Source of the DNA: Chitinophagaceae bacterium UBA7600
GTDB taxonomy: Bacteria; Bacteroidota; Bacteroidia; Chitinophagales; Chitinophagaceae
Length of the DNA stretch: 15,336 nt
Assembly (NCBI GenBank): GCA_002478885.1
Contig: DLKC01000042.1
Location: 1-15,336, forward strand
Direction of reading: 5' to 3'
Below the pieces are notes generated by a model. The model saw only the letters and a list, made by a program, of their open reading frames with translations, made no database searches and was not told where the DNA came from. The translations under genes and the position numbers were made by a program. Each line of letters opens with the position of its first letter. The stretch's first letter is position 1. Positions 1-7,776 of the stretch are shown one piece after another.

Positions 1-132
1 CAGGCAAAGCGTTTGGCCGATTTTGTTGTGTTTATGTATTATGGTGAAATCGTTGAGTATGGCCCGGCGTCAGAAATTTTCGATAACCCCAAAACAGATA
101 TATTGAAAGAATATTTAAAAGTGGGGCACTAA
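1..132 (+). CDS. ABC transporter ATP-binding protein, C-terminal fragment (PstB-like)
   Basis: This is the 3' end of a gene that begins outside the window. The 43 residues read in frame 1 to a TAA. The segment starts QAKRLADFVVFMYYGEIVEYG and continues with GPASEIFDNP, the usual tail of an ABC ATPase just after the H-loop: the QA.R..D..xFMY.GE..E pattern followed by the x.IF.NP helix. The FMY.GE..E wording is closest to PstB, the ATPase of the high-affinity phosphate importer PstSCAB. The end (KEYLKVGH) differs from the common ITGRFG ending of PstB, so another importer ATPase is possible. Walker and signature motifs lie outside the window. A strong terminator follows 45 bp after the stop, so this is probably the last gene of its operon. 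The ABC ATPase family is nearly certain; the PstB assignment is moderate. Confidence 0.65.
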   Translation, partial: QAKRLADFVVFMYYGEIVEYGPASEIFDNPKTDILKEYLKVGH

Positions 133-177
133 AAATAATTCAACTCTTTAAGTTTGAGTTTTAGTTCTACTAAAAGC

Positions 178-209
178 GGGCTGCCTTTTTAGGCGGCCCT
201 TGTTTTTTG
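178..209 (+). terminator. Rho-independent terminator after the ABC ATPase gene
   Basis: A 9-bp stem pairs 178-186 (GGGCTGCCT) with 191-199 (AGGCGGCCC), with one G-U pair and a TTTT loop. It is followed at once by the T-rich run TTGTTTTTTG. It sits 45 bp after the TAA of the upstream gene and ends that transcription unit. Confidence 0.85.
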
Positions 210-753
210 TTTGCCAGGCTGCAGCAACCATGGCATCTTTGCTCCGTTCAAATTCCTGTTAATAATTGATCATAAGCATTACTGCAGTTAAACGGAGCGT
301 CGCAACGAAGCCGGTTATTGCGATGAAGTTCGTCAACACATTGCCAATTCGTAAACCGCGGTAATTTTCCCAATGAAACTATTTTTGCTTTTGGTGATGC
401 GTTTGGCCATAATAAAAAATGAACCTGTCTTTTAAAGTGAATTTTGTATTTTGCATTGCATCAAGGCGGAAAGAGCAACCGAACATGCACTGCCCATGGG
501 TTCAACGGGGAAAATGTCTAACGAAAGAAAACGCACAATGCAATTTTGAGATTCGATATCCGGGCAAAGAAAAACCAAAGGATCGGTTGCAGGCATAAAC
601 CATATCTGAAGCAGGTGGTACTACAAATAAGACCTTGTAATAAAGCCATCAGAAAATCAAACATTAATCCATTATAAACCTGATCTGCAGTTTATTGTTA
701 GAGAGATTGGAATGTGCATATTGTTCGGAAACACAACTGCTATTAAAATCCCA
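210..753. other. Gene-poor region upstream of the sensor kinase
   Basis: No convincing gene is visible here. What can be seen: (1) an imperfect inverted repeat with arms at 241-248 and 291-298 (GCTCCGTT / AACGGAGC) enclosing TGATCATAAGCATT at 267-280, a 14-mer that recurs with one change at 7578-7591; (2) GCGTCGCAACGAAGCC at 297-312, a possible degraded copy of the interspersed repeat listed separately; (3) a TAnnTTTG box at 380-387 without a good -33 partner; (4) a 59-codon open frame at 419-598 (ATG to TAA) starting 31 bp after that box. Its product has three cysteines and resembles nothing I recognise. It may be a small gene, a decayed remnant, or chance. Confidence 0.4.
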
Positions 754-2787
754 ATGAGTAAGAAGTCCAGCATCCTCCTTATTTTTAGCCTGCTATTGTT
801 CAGTAGCATTGCAAGTGCTACCCCCGAGCAGCAAAATACGATAGACAGCCTTTTGTCGCTGTTGAAAAAAAGCACGCAAAATGATTCTACCAGGGTTGAG
901 CGCCTAAGGCTTGTTTCCTCTATTTACCAGGCAACCAATTTAAAGACGGCGGAATTCTATGCCAGGCAAGCGGTAGCCATGGCCGATAGTATCAATGCCA
1001 GTCAGCCCTTGTGCCGGGCACTTTCCCAGTTAGGCAGCGTGTATGCATGGGAGCGAAGAACCACCGAGTCGTTAAATACTTATTTTAAAGAGCTGGAAAA
1101 GGCCCAAAGCATTAGCTGGGCTTACGGAATACAGGATGCCTATATGGGTATCGGGTATGTATATGAGCTGGAGAGTGATTGGGGCAAGGCGCTTGATTAT
1201 ACTTTAAAGGGGTTGCCCTATATTGAAAAAACTACAGAGAGTTTCGACCTGGCCTTTGCATATAATCATGCAGGTTCTCAATATCTTGGTTTAGGCAATA
1301 GTTCGATGGCACTTGAATTTCTGCAAAAAGCTGCCGGAATATTCGAACACCTAGGTTTTGACGATCAGCTGGGCGATTGCAACATTAACCTTGCAAAGGC
1401 ATATTCAGCAAAGAAACTCTACGACTCCGCTGAATATCATTTTCATAATGCCGTTAATATTTTTACCCGGCTGGAAGAACCTTACCAGATTGCCGATACC
1501 TACCAAAACGAGGGTGACATGTTTGTGCAACGGGGATTGTTCAACAAGGCGCGTGATTCCTATCAAAAAACAATCGTTAATTATAACAAAGATGATGTTG
1601 CTGAAGCCGACTACGCGCTTGCTGTATTAGGGCTTGGTGTTGTTGCATTGTCGGAACGGAAATATCAGGAAGCCTCCCGCATATTCCACCAGGAGTTCGC
1701 TAAGATAAACGCTGCAAATATTATGGAACCGCAGCTCAAGTACCTGAACTATATGGCTAAAGTTGACTCTGCGCTGGGGAATTTTAAAGAAGCGTTTCTT
1801 CATATGCAAGCTTATTCCAGGTTGTACGACAATTATTATGACCAGGCAAAAGACAAGGCAACACAACGCATGATGGTTGAGATGGAGCTGCAATCAAAGG
1901 AAAAAGAAAATGAGCAGTTGAAAAAGCAATACGATTTGCAGCAAAGGCAAATAACTATTTTCGCGGTTGCCGGCATGGCACTGTTTATTGCCGGTGTGTT
2001 GCTCGCCTTGCTTTACAATCAAAAAAATTCTGCCCTCAACGCGATCAAGGAAATGCAGAAAGAAACAGAGGCAAAAAATAATGAGCTTGCTGTTATTAAT
2101 GCGGTTAAAGATAAACTCATCTCCATGATCGCCCACGATGTACGGTCTCCACTCACTTCCCTGCAAAATATTTTATACGCAACAAGAGAAAAGATCATCA
2201 ATGAGTCGGAATTTACCAAATTAAGCCAGGTGCTCGACAACGATATCAGGCACCTTATAAGCATGCTCGACAATACCTTGCTTTGGGCCAGGGAACAAAT
2301 ACATGCATTAAAAGTTAACAAGGTTAATTTTAACCTGCATACGCTCGCTGAAGACGTTACCTCACTATATCACCAGTCATTGCTCGATAAGGAGATCGAA
2401 ATACAGAACAACATACCAACCGATGCAGAAGTATACTCAGATAAAGAGATCATCCACACGGTATTGCGCAACATGGTTTCCAACGCAATAAAATTTACAC
2501 AGCGCGGTAAATGCATTGTGCTTAGCAGCAAAAAACAAAATGGTGAGTTGCTTGTGTCTGTAAAAGATGAAGGCGCGGGTATTTCGCCTGTTATACTGGA
2601 AAAAATCAGGAAGAAAGAATTTGTTTCCACCCGCGGAACCAATAAAGAAAAAGGTACCGGCCTTGGCCTCCTGTTCAGTGAAGACCTCCTGAGTAAACTC
2701 AACGAAAAATTGTTGATCGATACCGTACCGGGAGAAGGAACAGTAATAACCTTTTCCATACAACTGAGCGAATCCCTTGCCTCTTAG
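754..2787 (+). CDS. TPR-containing membrane sensor histidine kinase
   Basis: A predicted two-component sensor of 677 residues. Starting at ATG 754 gives a clean signal peptide (MSKKSS, a hydrophobic core, ending near SIASA at about residue 24). An in-frame ATG at 712 would add 14 poorly fitting residues. Tetratricopeptide-like helical repeats fill about residues 40-370 and should lie in the periplasm. A charged coiled-coil-like stretch (about 370-399) precedes one transmembrane helix (about 400-424). The cytoplasmic kinase follows: H-box IAHDVRSPL with phospho-acceptor His461, N-box RNMVSNAIKF with Asn573 and Asn577, G1 box DEGAGIS from Asp605, and G2 box GTGLGL from Gly634. There is no receiver domain and no response regulator next to it, so its partner is encoded elsewhere. 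The architecture is common in Bacteroidota, but the ligand cannot be inferred. Confidence 0.9.
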   Translation: MSKKSSILLIFSLLLFSSIASATPEQQNTIDSLLSLLKKSTQNDSTRVERLRLVSSIYQATNLKTAEFYARQAVAMADSINASQPLCRALSQLGSVYAWERRTTESLNTYFKELEKAQSISWAYGIQDAYMGIGYVYELESDWGKALDYTLKGLPYIEKTTESFDLAFAYNHAGSQYLGLGNSSMALEFLQKAAGIFEHLGFDDQLGDCNINLAKAYSAKKLYDSAEYHFHNAVNIFTRLEEPYQIADTYQNEGDMFVQRGLFNKARDSYQKTIVNYNKDDVAEADYALAVLGLGVVALSERKYQEASRIFHQEFAKINAANIMEPQLKYLNYMAKVDSALGNFKEAFLHMQAYSRLYDNYYDQAKDKATQRMMVEMELQSKEKENEQLKKQYDLQQRQITIFAVAGMALFIAGVLLALLYNQKNSALNAIKEMQKETEAKNNELAVINAVKDKLISMIAHDVRSPLTSLQNILYATREKIINESEFTKLSQVLDNDIRHLISMLDNTLLWAREQIHALKVNKVNFNLHTLAEDVTSLYHQSLLDKEIEIQNNIPTDAEVYSDKEIIHTVLRNMVSNAIKFTQRGKCIVLSSKKQNGELLVSVKDEGAGISPVILEKIRKKEFVSTRGTNKEKGTGLGLLFSEDLLSKLNEKLLIDTVPGEGTVITFSIQLSESLAS

Positions 2788-2839
2788 CAGGTATTAAATG
2801 GCTTTTGCAATTTTTGTTACCGGCATTGGAGCAAAGCCC

Positions 2840-2863
2840 GGCTTCTGTTGTGTCACTCACTTG
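2840..2863 (-). repeat. Interspersed 23-bp repeat, copy A
   Basis: Read on the minus strand this is CAAGTGAGTGACACAAC followed by AGAAGCC. It lies 52 bp after the kinase stop codon. It matches copy C (5474-5496) at 17 of 23 positions without gaps, and shares a nearly unbroken AGTGAGTGACACAACRGAAG block with copy B. Confidence 0.6.
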
Positions 2864-2950
2864 TGCGCCAACAAGCAAGGGCAGCATTTCTTCAGAAATA
2901 GCATCCATACCCACAGTAATCTATTATAATCAAGTTTAGTTTTAGCCTTC

Positions 2951-2958
2951 TATATTTG
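2951..2958 (+). promoter_or_regulatory. Candidate -7 element of the maeB promoter
   Basis: TATATTTG matches the Bacteroidota TAnnTTTG box exactly and lies 80 bp before the maeB start. I find no TTG/TTTG at the expected distance upstream (about 19-20 bp), so this is only a candidate. Confidence 0.3.
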
Positions 2959-3038
2959 TGCTGCTAATAACATTTTTGCGGAACGGTTACACGCAACAAT
3001 AAACGATTGCTATATTCATTACAGAGAAAAGAACTTTT

Positions 3039-5318
3039 ATGCAAAATGATGAACTACGCAGGGAGCAGGCTTTAGAATATCATGCATCTGGAAGGCCGGG
3101 AAAAATAGAAGTTATTCCAACCAAAGAAGCCAAAACACAAAGAGACCTGTCACTTGCTTACAGCCCAGGCGTTGCGGTACCATGTCTCGAAATTGCGAAG
3201 AACCCGGAAGATGTTTACAAATACACCGCGAAAGGAAACCTCGTTGGTGTCATTTCCAATGGCACGGCCGTACTTGGATTGGGTGATATTGGTCCAGAAG
3301 CGGGCAAGCCCGTAATGGAAGGTAAAGGAGTACTGTTCAAAATATTCGCCGATATTGATGTGTTCGATATCGAGATCAATGAAAAGGATCCGGAGAAGTT
3401 TGTGCAGATCGTTAAGTCACTCGAGCCAACATTCGGCGGCATTAATCTTGAAGACATTAAGGCCCCGGAGTGTTTTTATATAGAAACCCGGCTAAAGGAG
3501 CAATTGAATATTCCTGTAATGCACGACGATCAGCACGGCACTGCCATTATAAGCGCAGCGGCACTGCTGAATGCACTGGAAATCCAGGAGAAAAAGATTG
3601 AAGAGGCCAGGTTTGTTGTGAATGGTGCAGGTGCGGCCGCACTTGCCTGTGTGCAACTCTACAAAGCACTTGGCGCAAAACACGAGAACTTTCTTGTGTT
3701 CGACAGAAAAGGGTTAATCCATACAGGTCGCACAGATCTTGACGAGAATAAACAGCAATTTGCCATAACCGCAGGTAAAGTCTATACGCTAGCCGAAGCA
3801 TTGACCGGTGCCGATGTTTTTATTGGGTTAAGTTCCGGTAATATTCTCAATGGCGATATGGTGAAAGCAATGGCCGCCAGGCCAATTGTTTTTGCAATGG
3901 CAAACCCCGACCCGGAAATAACTTATGAAGAAGCTACCACGGCTCGACAGGATATCATTATGGCCACAGGCCGCAGTGATTACCCTAACCAGGTGAACAA
4001 TGTACTTGGCTTTCCCTATATATTCCGTGGCGCACTTGATGTGCGTGCAAAAAGAATAAACGAAGCAATGAAACTTGCAGCGGTTAAGGCGCTTGCCGAT
4101 CTTGCCAAAACGCCGGTCCCTGATATTGTAAATCTTGCCTACAATCAAAAGAACATGGCTTTTGGTGCAGAATATATTATTCCAAAACCACTTGACCCAA
4201 GGCTCTTGTCAATCGTAGCGCCGGCGGTTGCAAAGGCTGCGATGGAAAGCGGCGTTGCGCAAAGAACAATTGACAATTGGGAACAGTATACAGATGAACT
4301 GAACAAACGCCTCGGCCTCGACAACCAACTGATGCGCATTCTTGGTAATAAAGCAAAACGTGCTCCCAAGCGCATCGTTTTCTCTGAAGCCGACAACGTA
4401 AAAATATTAAAGGCCGCAAGCATCATTTATGATGAAGGAATAGGCTTCCCGATTTTGCTTGGTGAAGAAGCGAGGATAAGGAAGATCGCAGAGACGAATA
4501 ATATAGACCTTGGCGACATCCGCATCATTAACCCGAGAAATGATGAGATGGAAGAAAAGCGCACAACCTACGGGGAACTGTTCTTTAAAAAGCGCCAACG
4601 CAAAGGCGTTAATTTTTACGAGAGTAAAAAAATGATGCGCGACCGTAATCATTTTGGCTGTATGATGGTAGAAACAGGTGACGCCGATGCCATGATATCG
4701 GGGCTTACCAAGAATTATCCCGATACCATAAGGCCCGCAATACAGATTATAGGAACTGAAGACGGCGTAAACAAAATCGCCGGCATGTATTTGCTGCTTA
4801 CCAAAAAGGGCCCACTTTTTCTTGCCGATACAACCGTCAATTTTAATCCCACGGCGCAGGAACTTGCCGACATTGCGATAATGGTTGCAAAGGAAGTCAG
4901 GAACTTTAATATCGTTCCGCGCATAGCCATGCTCAGCTATAGCAATTTTGGCAGCAGCGATTCGCCCGAAGCCAAAGTGGTGGCCGAAGCAACAAAGCTG
5001 GTGAAGCAAAGAAATCCATCGCTGATTGTAGACGGTGAAATGCAGGCGTGGGTGCCCTTCAACAAAGACATATTAAAAGATAACTATCCGTTCAGCAGCC
5101 TTGTTGACCAGGATGTGAATGTGCTTATATTCCCCAACCTTGCGGCTGGTAACGTTGCCTATAACCTGTTGAAAGAGGTTGGCGGTGCAGATGCCATCGG
5201 GCCGATCCTGCTCGGGCTTAAAAAGCCCGTGCATGTGTTACAATTGGGCAGCACTGTTCGCAGCATCGTAAATATGGCCTATATTGCTGTGGTGGATGCG
5301 CAAATAAAAACAGGATAG
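3039..5318 (+). CDS. maeB: NADP-dependent malic enzyme with phosphotransacetylase domain (MaeB)
   Basis: A cytoplasmic enzyme that oxidatively decarboxylates L-malate to pyruvate, making NAD(P)H. At 759 residues it has the length of E. coli MaeB. The malic enzyme part covers about residues 1-425: [11 protein letters not shown] with catalytic Tyr41, [15 protein letters not shown] with Lys96, metal-binding Glu138-Asp139 (NLEDI) and Asp164 (HDDQHGTA), the dinucleotide-binding loop NGAGAAA near 195-201, and [15 protein letters not shown] near 313-327. The remaining residues (about 430-759) form a phosphotransacetylase-like domain, including [13 protein letters not shown]. In MaeB-type enzymes this domain is regulatory (acetyl-CoA sensing in E. 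coli) rather than an active transacetylase. The gene stands alone, with intergenic repeats on both sides and a possible -7 box at 2951. Which cofactor is preferred, NADP or NAD, cannot be fixed from sequence alone. Confidence 0.95.
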   Translation: MQNDELRREQALEYHASGRPGKIEVIPTKEAKTQRDLSLAYSPGVAVPCLEIAKNPEDVYKYTAKGNLVGVISNGTAVLGLGDIGPEAGKPVMEGKGVLFKIFADIDVFDIEINEKDPEKFVQIVKSLEPTFGGINLEDIKAPECFYIETRLKEQLNIPVMHDDQHGTAIISAAALLNALEIQEKKIEEARFVVNGAGAAALACVQLYKALGAKHENFLVFDRKGLIHTGRTDLDENKQQFAITAGKVYTLAEALTGADVFIGLSSGNILNGDMVKAMAARPIVFAMANPDPEITYEEATTARQDIIMATGRSDYPNQVNNVLGFPYIFRGALDVRAKRINEAMKLAAVKALADLAKTPVPDIVNLAYNQKNMAFGAEYIIPKPLDPRLLSIVAPAVAKAAMESGVAQRTIDNWEQYTDELNKRLGLDNQLMRILGNKAKRAPKRIVFSEADNVKILKAASIIYDEGIGFPILLGEEARIRKIAETNNIDLGDIRIINPRNDEMEEKRTTYGELFFKKRQRKGVNFYESKKMMRDRNHFGCMMVETGDADAMISGLTKNYPDTIRPAIQIIGTEDGVNKIAGMYLLLTKKGPLFLADTTVNFNPTAQELADIAIMVAKEVRNFNIVPRIAMLSYSNFGSSDSPEAKVVAEATKLVKQRNPSLIVDGEMQAWVPFNKDILKDNYPFSSLVDQDVNVLIFPNLAAGNVAYNLLKEVGGADAIGPILLGLKKPVHVLQLGSTVRSIVNMAYIAVVDAQIKTG

Positions 5319-5330
5319 TTTCTTATAGCG

Positions 5331-5352
5331 GGCACCGGGAACACCGGTCGCC
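5331..5352 (+). other. Hairpin just after maeB
   Basis: GGC-ACCGG at 5331-5338 pairs with CCGGT-GCC at 5344-5352 with one bulged C and a GAACA loop. No T-run follows, so it is not a standard intrinsic terminator. It runs directly into repeat copy B and may be part of that element. Confidence 0.4.
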
Positions 5353-5373
5353 TTCCGTTGTGTCACTCACTGC
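5350..5373 (-). repeat. Interspersed 23-bp repeat, copy B
   Basis: On the minus strand it reads GCAGTGAGTGACACAAC then GGAAGGC. It lies 31 bp after the maeB stop, in the same relative position and orientation as copy A after the kinase gene. It faces copy C about 100 bp away in inverted orientation. Confidence 0.6.
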
Positions 5374-5473
5374 ACCGTTCTAAACGTTATTCAGCTGGTT
5401 GTTATCGTGGGCGATGCAACCTGCGAAATGCGAGAAATACTTATTGCAACAGGCGAATAGCGATTCAACTGTA

Positions 5474-5496
5474 CAAGAGTGCGACGCAACGGCAGC
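5474..5496 (+). repeat. Interspersed 23-bp repeat, copy C
   Basis: CAAGAGTGCGACGCAAC followed by GGCAGC. It differs from copy D (7713-7735) at a single position, and TACAAG extends the match leftwards. It ends 42 bp before the start of the mlaE-like gene. Confidence 0.75.
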
Positions 5497-5538
5497 TACA
5501 TAGTAACGTGAAAGTTGGAAACATAAAAAATAAAAACA

Positions 5539-6282
5539 TTGCTATCGTTATTTCTTAATCATCTCGGAAGGTTTTTGCTCATGCTTAAAAGCATGTTCAC
5601 CAAGCCTGAAAACCTGAAAATGTATTGGAAAGAATTTATGCACCAGTGCAGTGAAATTGGTGTAGGATCTTTACCAATCGTAATTATTATTTCGCTGTTT
5701 CTTGGGGCGGTAACAACGGTGCAAACGGCATACCAGCTGGTAAGCCCGCTGGTGCCGCAGGCTACCATTGCACAGATCGTACGCGACAGTGTTATACTGG
5801 AGTTGTCGCCGACAGTAGTAAGCATTGTGCTTGCGGGTGTGGTTGGCAGTAAAATAGCCAGTGAGCTGGGTAATATGCGCACTACAGAACAAATTGATGC
5901 ATTGGAAATAATGGGCATTAATACGCGGAGTTATCTTATTATGCCGAAGATTGTAGGCGCACTTGTTGTTGTTCCCTGCCTGGTGGTTATTTCAGCCGTG
6001 CTGGCTATTTGGGGAGGTCGTGTTGCAGGTGCGATGTCGGGTATTCTCGCCAACGATATTTATGACGACGGCCTAAGGCAAAACCTGAACACTTACAATA
6101 TTACGTTCGCTATGTACAAGGCATATACTTTTGCCTTTATCATTAGCAGTATTCCTGCCTATTACGGCTATCATGTTAAGGGTGGAGCTTTGGAGATAGG
6201 TCGCGCAAGCACTACCTCTGTGGTGATCAGTTGCATTATGATACTCTTTGCAGATTATATTCTTGCAGCCATATTTCTTTAG
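5539..6282 (+). CDS. mlaE: MlaE-family ABC transporter permease (phospholipid trafficking)
   Basis: An inner-membrane permease of the MlaE/YrbE family, which works with an MlaF ATPase and an MCE protein (MlaD) to move phospholipids between the membranes of Gram-negative envelopes. The 247 residues show the family pattern: an N-terminal amphipathic helix (GRFLLMLKSMF), IGVGSLPIVIIISLFLGAVTTVQTAYQL, the core VLAGVVGSKIASELGNMRTTEQIDALEIMGIN near residues 97-127, and several hydrophobic helices to the C-terminus. The start is probably TTG 5539, because a stop codon lies 15 bp upstream in frame and this start keeps the N-terminal helix; ATG 5581 is the alternative. No ATPase or MCE gene is adjacent: bshA converges on it with a 17-bp gap. 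The partners must be encoded elsewhere. Confidence 0.9.
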   Translation: MLSLFLNHLGRFLLMLKSMFTKPENLKMYWKEFMHQCSEIGVGSLPIVIIISLFLGAVTTVQTAYQLVSPLVPQATIAQIVRDSVILELSPTVVSIVLAGVVGSKIASELGNMRTTEQIDALEIMGINTRSYLIMPKIVGALVVVPCLVVISAVLAIWGGRVAGAMSGILANDIYDDGLRQNLNTYNITFAMYKAYTFAFIISSIPAYYGYHVKGGALEIGRASTTSVVISCIMILFADYILAAIFL

Positions 6283-6299
6283 AAGGTTACCGTTATTTT

Positions 6300-7466
6300 T
6301 TAATTGTTAGCCTGCTGGTCAGTTACAACAGTTTCGTCGCTGTCGAGCCTGCAGAAGCGGCTGTATAATTTTTCGTAAGCTGGAACGATGTTGTGTATAT
6401 CGAAGCGCAGCGCCTGCTGGTAAGCATTCTCTTTCATTTTCGCAAGCAGGTTTTCATCGCTGAGCAGGCTAATGGCATATTTGCTCATATTTGCCACATC
6501 TCCAACCGCCGCGAGATAGCCTGTTTCTCCATGGATGTTTATTTCCGGTAAGCCACCAGCATCGGTGCTTAAAACAGGAACGCTCGCTGCCATGGCCTCG
6601 AGTGCCGCAAGGCCAAAACTTTCATATTCGGAAGTAAGTAAGAACAAATCTGAAACGAGCAAAATCTCTTCTATCTGTTCCTGCTTGCCAACAAACCTTA
6701 CATCATCATGAAGGCCAAGCTCTTTCACGAGTTCTTCGATTGCAGGGCGGTCGGGGCCGTCGCCGATCATCAGTAGTTTTGCCGGCAGGGCTTTCTTTGT
6801 TTCGGCAAAAATTCTTATTACATCCTTCACCCTTTTTATGGTTCTGAAGTTAGAAGCGTGAACGAGTATTTTTTCTCCATTCGGGGCAATCACTTTCCTG
6901 AAGGCATCTATGGGTTTTTTGCTGAAGCGTTTTACATCCACAAAATTGTAGATCACCTCGATCTCTTTAGTGATATGAAAGGACTTATACGTTTCTTCGC
7001 GCAGGTTGTTTGAAACTGCTGTAATGGCATCGCTTTCGTTGATGGAAAAAGTAACCACCGGCTCATAGGTTTTGTCCCGCCCCACCAGGGTAATGTCTGT
7101 TCCATGCAAGGTGGTAATGAAAGGTATTTTTCTGCCGCTTTTCTCCACGATCTTGCTGGCCATATAAGCAGCTGATGCATGTGGAATCGCATAATGCACA
7201 TGCAGAAGATCGAGGTCGTGGTTGTTGATCACGTCGACCATTGTACTGGCAAGTGCGATCTCGTAAGGCGGATAGTCAAACAATGGATAGGTAGGCACAC
7301 GCACTTCATGATAATAAATATTAGCGTTGAAAACGTTGAGCCTTACCGGTTGCTGGTATGTTATAAAATGCACACTATGACCTTTGTCGGCAAGCGCTTT
7401 GCCCAATTCTGTAGCAAGCACTCCACTACCGCCGAAGGTTGGATAGCAAACAATCCCTATTCGCAT
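6300..7466 (-). CDS. bshA: N-acetyl-alpha-D-glucosaminyl L-malate synthase BshA
   Basis: A GT-B glycosyltransferase (family GT4) that joins GlcNAc from UDP-GlcNAc to L-malate, the first step of bacillithiol synthesis. This thiol pathway occurs in Firmicutes and many Bacteroidota. The product has 388 residues, close to the family's usual 375-390. Diagnostic stretches are MRIGIVCYPTFGGSGVLATELG at the N-terminus, LLHVHYAIPHA near 88-97, LHGTDITLVGRD near 120-131, HASNFRTIKRV near 203-213, and the nucleotide-sugar E-x7-E motif in SEYESFGLAALEAMA (Glu282, Glu290), followed by DAGGLPE. ATG 7466 is preferred over an upstream in-frame start at 7496, which would add ten unrelated residues. On the minus strand a TACTTTG (7486-7492) could be a -7 element. 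No bshB or bshC is in the window. It reads divergently from the M28 peptidase gene. Confidence 0.92.
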   Translation of the reverse strand: MRIGIVCYPTFGGSGVLATELGKALADKGHSVHFITYQQPVRLNVFNANIYYHEVRVPTYPLFDYPPYEIALASTMVDVINNHDLDLLHVHYAIPHASAAYMASKIVEKSGRKIPFITTLHGTDITLVGRDKTYEPVVTFSINESDAITAVSNNLREETYKSFHITKEIEVIYNFVDVKRFSKKPIDAFRKVIAPNGEKILVHASNFRTIKRVKDVIRIFAETKKALPAKLLMIGDGPDRPAIEELVKELGLHDDVRFVGKQEQIEEILLVSDLFLLTSEYESFGLAALEAMAASVPVLSTDAGGLPEINIHGETGYLAAVGDVANMSKYAISLLSDENLLAKMKENAYQQALRFDIHNIVPAYEKLYSRFCRLDSDETVVTDQQANN

Positions 7467-7776
7467 ATTTTCCTGTTTGAGGCAGCAAAGTAACAATCAT
7501 TTTCTGAACGTTTATACCTTTTATCCAATAACGAAAAGAAGCAACATTTGCTTAACTTGGCAACTTTTACCGGCCGGTGATCATAAGCGTTGTGCCTGTT
7601 TTGGAAACCAGCTTTTGTATATTTGGTATTCCCGTGCGTACGGGATTATGTCAGCTACTTAAGGGTAAGTAATACCGGCCGTTTGCAGACTGCTCACCGC
7701 CGCGCAGGTGTACAAGCGTGCGACGCAACGGCAGCTGATTCGTAGTTGTGCAGCCCGTTCAATAAAAATAAAACAC
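7467..7776. other. Divergent intergenic region between bshA and the M28 peptidase gene
   Basis: This gap should hold both promoters. Visible elements are a perfect 10-bp palindrome ACCGGCCGGT at 7569-7578, the TGATCATAAGC 14-mer at 7578-7591 shared with 267-280, a TATATTTG box at 7618-7625 that fits TAnnTTTG but lacks a well-placed -33 element, a hairpin TCCCGT-GCGT-ACGGGA at 7630-7645, and repeat copy D near the right end. No small gene is convincing. Confidence 0.5.
7713..7735 (+). repeat. Interspersed 23-bp repeat, copy D
   Basis: CAAGCGTGCGACGCAAC followed by GGCAGC, identical to copy C at 22 of 23 positions. It ends 41 bp before the M28 peptidase ATG. About ten bases beyond it, TTGTGCAGCCCGTTCA resembles a block that also follows copy E, so the repeat unit may be longer than 23 bp. 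Confidence 0.75.

Noticed and set aside
2699..2914. A minus-strand open frame over the kinase end and repeat copy A
   Set aside because: Half of it overlaps the kinase HATPase coding end and half is repeat sequence; no recognisable protein.
4407..5009. A 200-codon minus-strand open frame inside maeB
   Set aside because: It is antisense to a fully conserved malic enzyme/PTA coding region and shows no family features.
5358..5558. A 66-codon plus-strand open frame after maeB
   Set aside because: It crosses repeat copies B and C, the peptide has no recognisable domain, and it overlaps the start of the better supported mlaE-like gene.
3039..7466. Functional linkage of MaeB and BshA through malate
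   Set aside because: Both use L-malate, but they are on opposite strands, separated by another gene, and not in one operon; the proximity may be chance.
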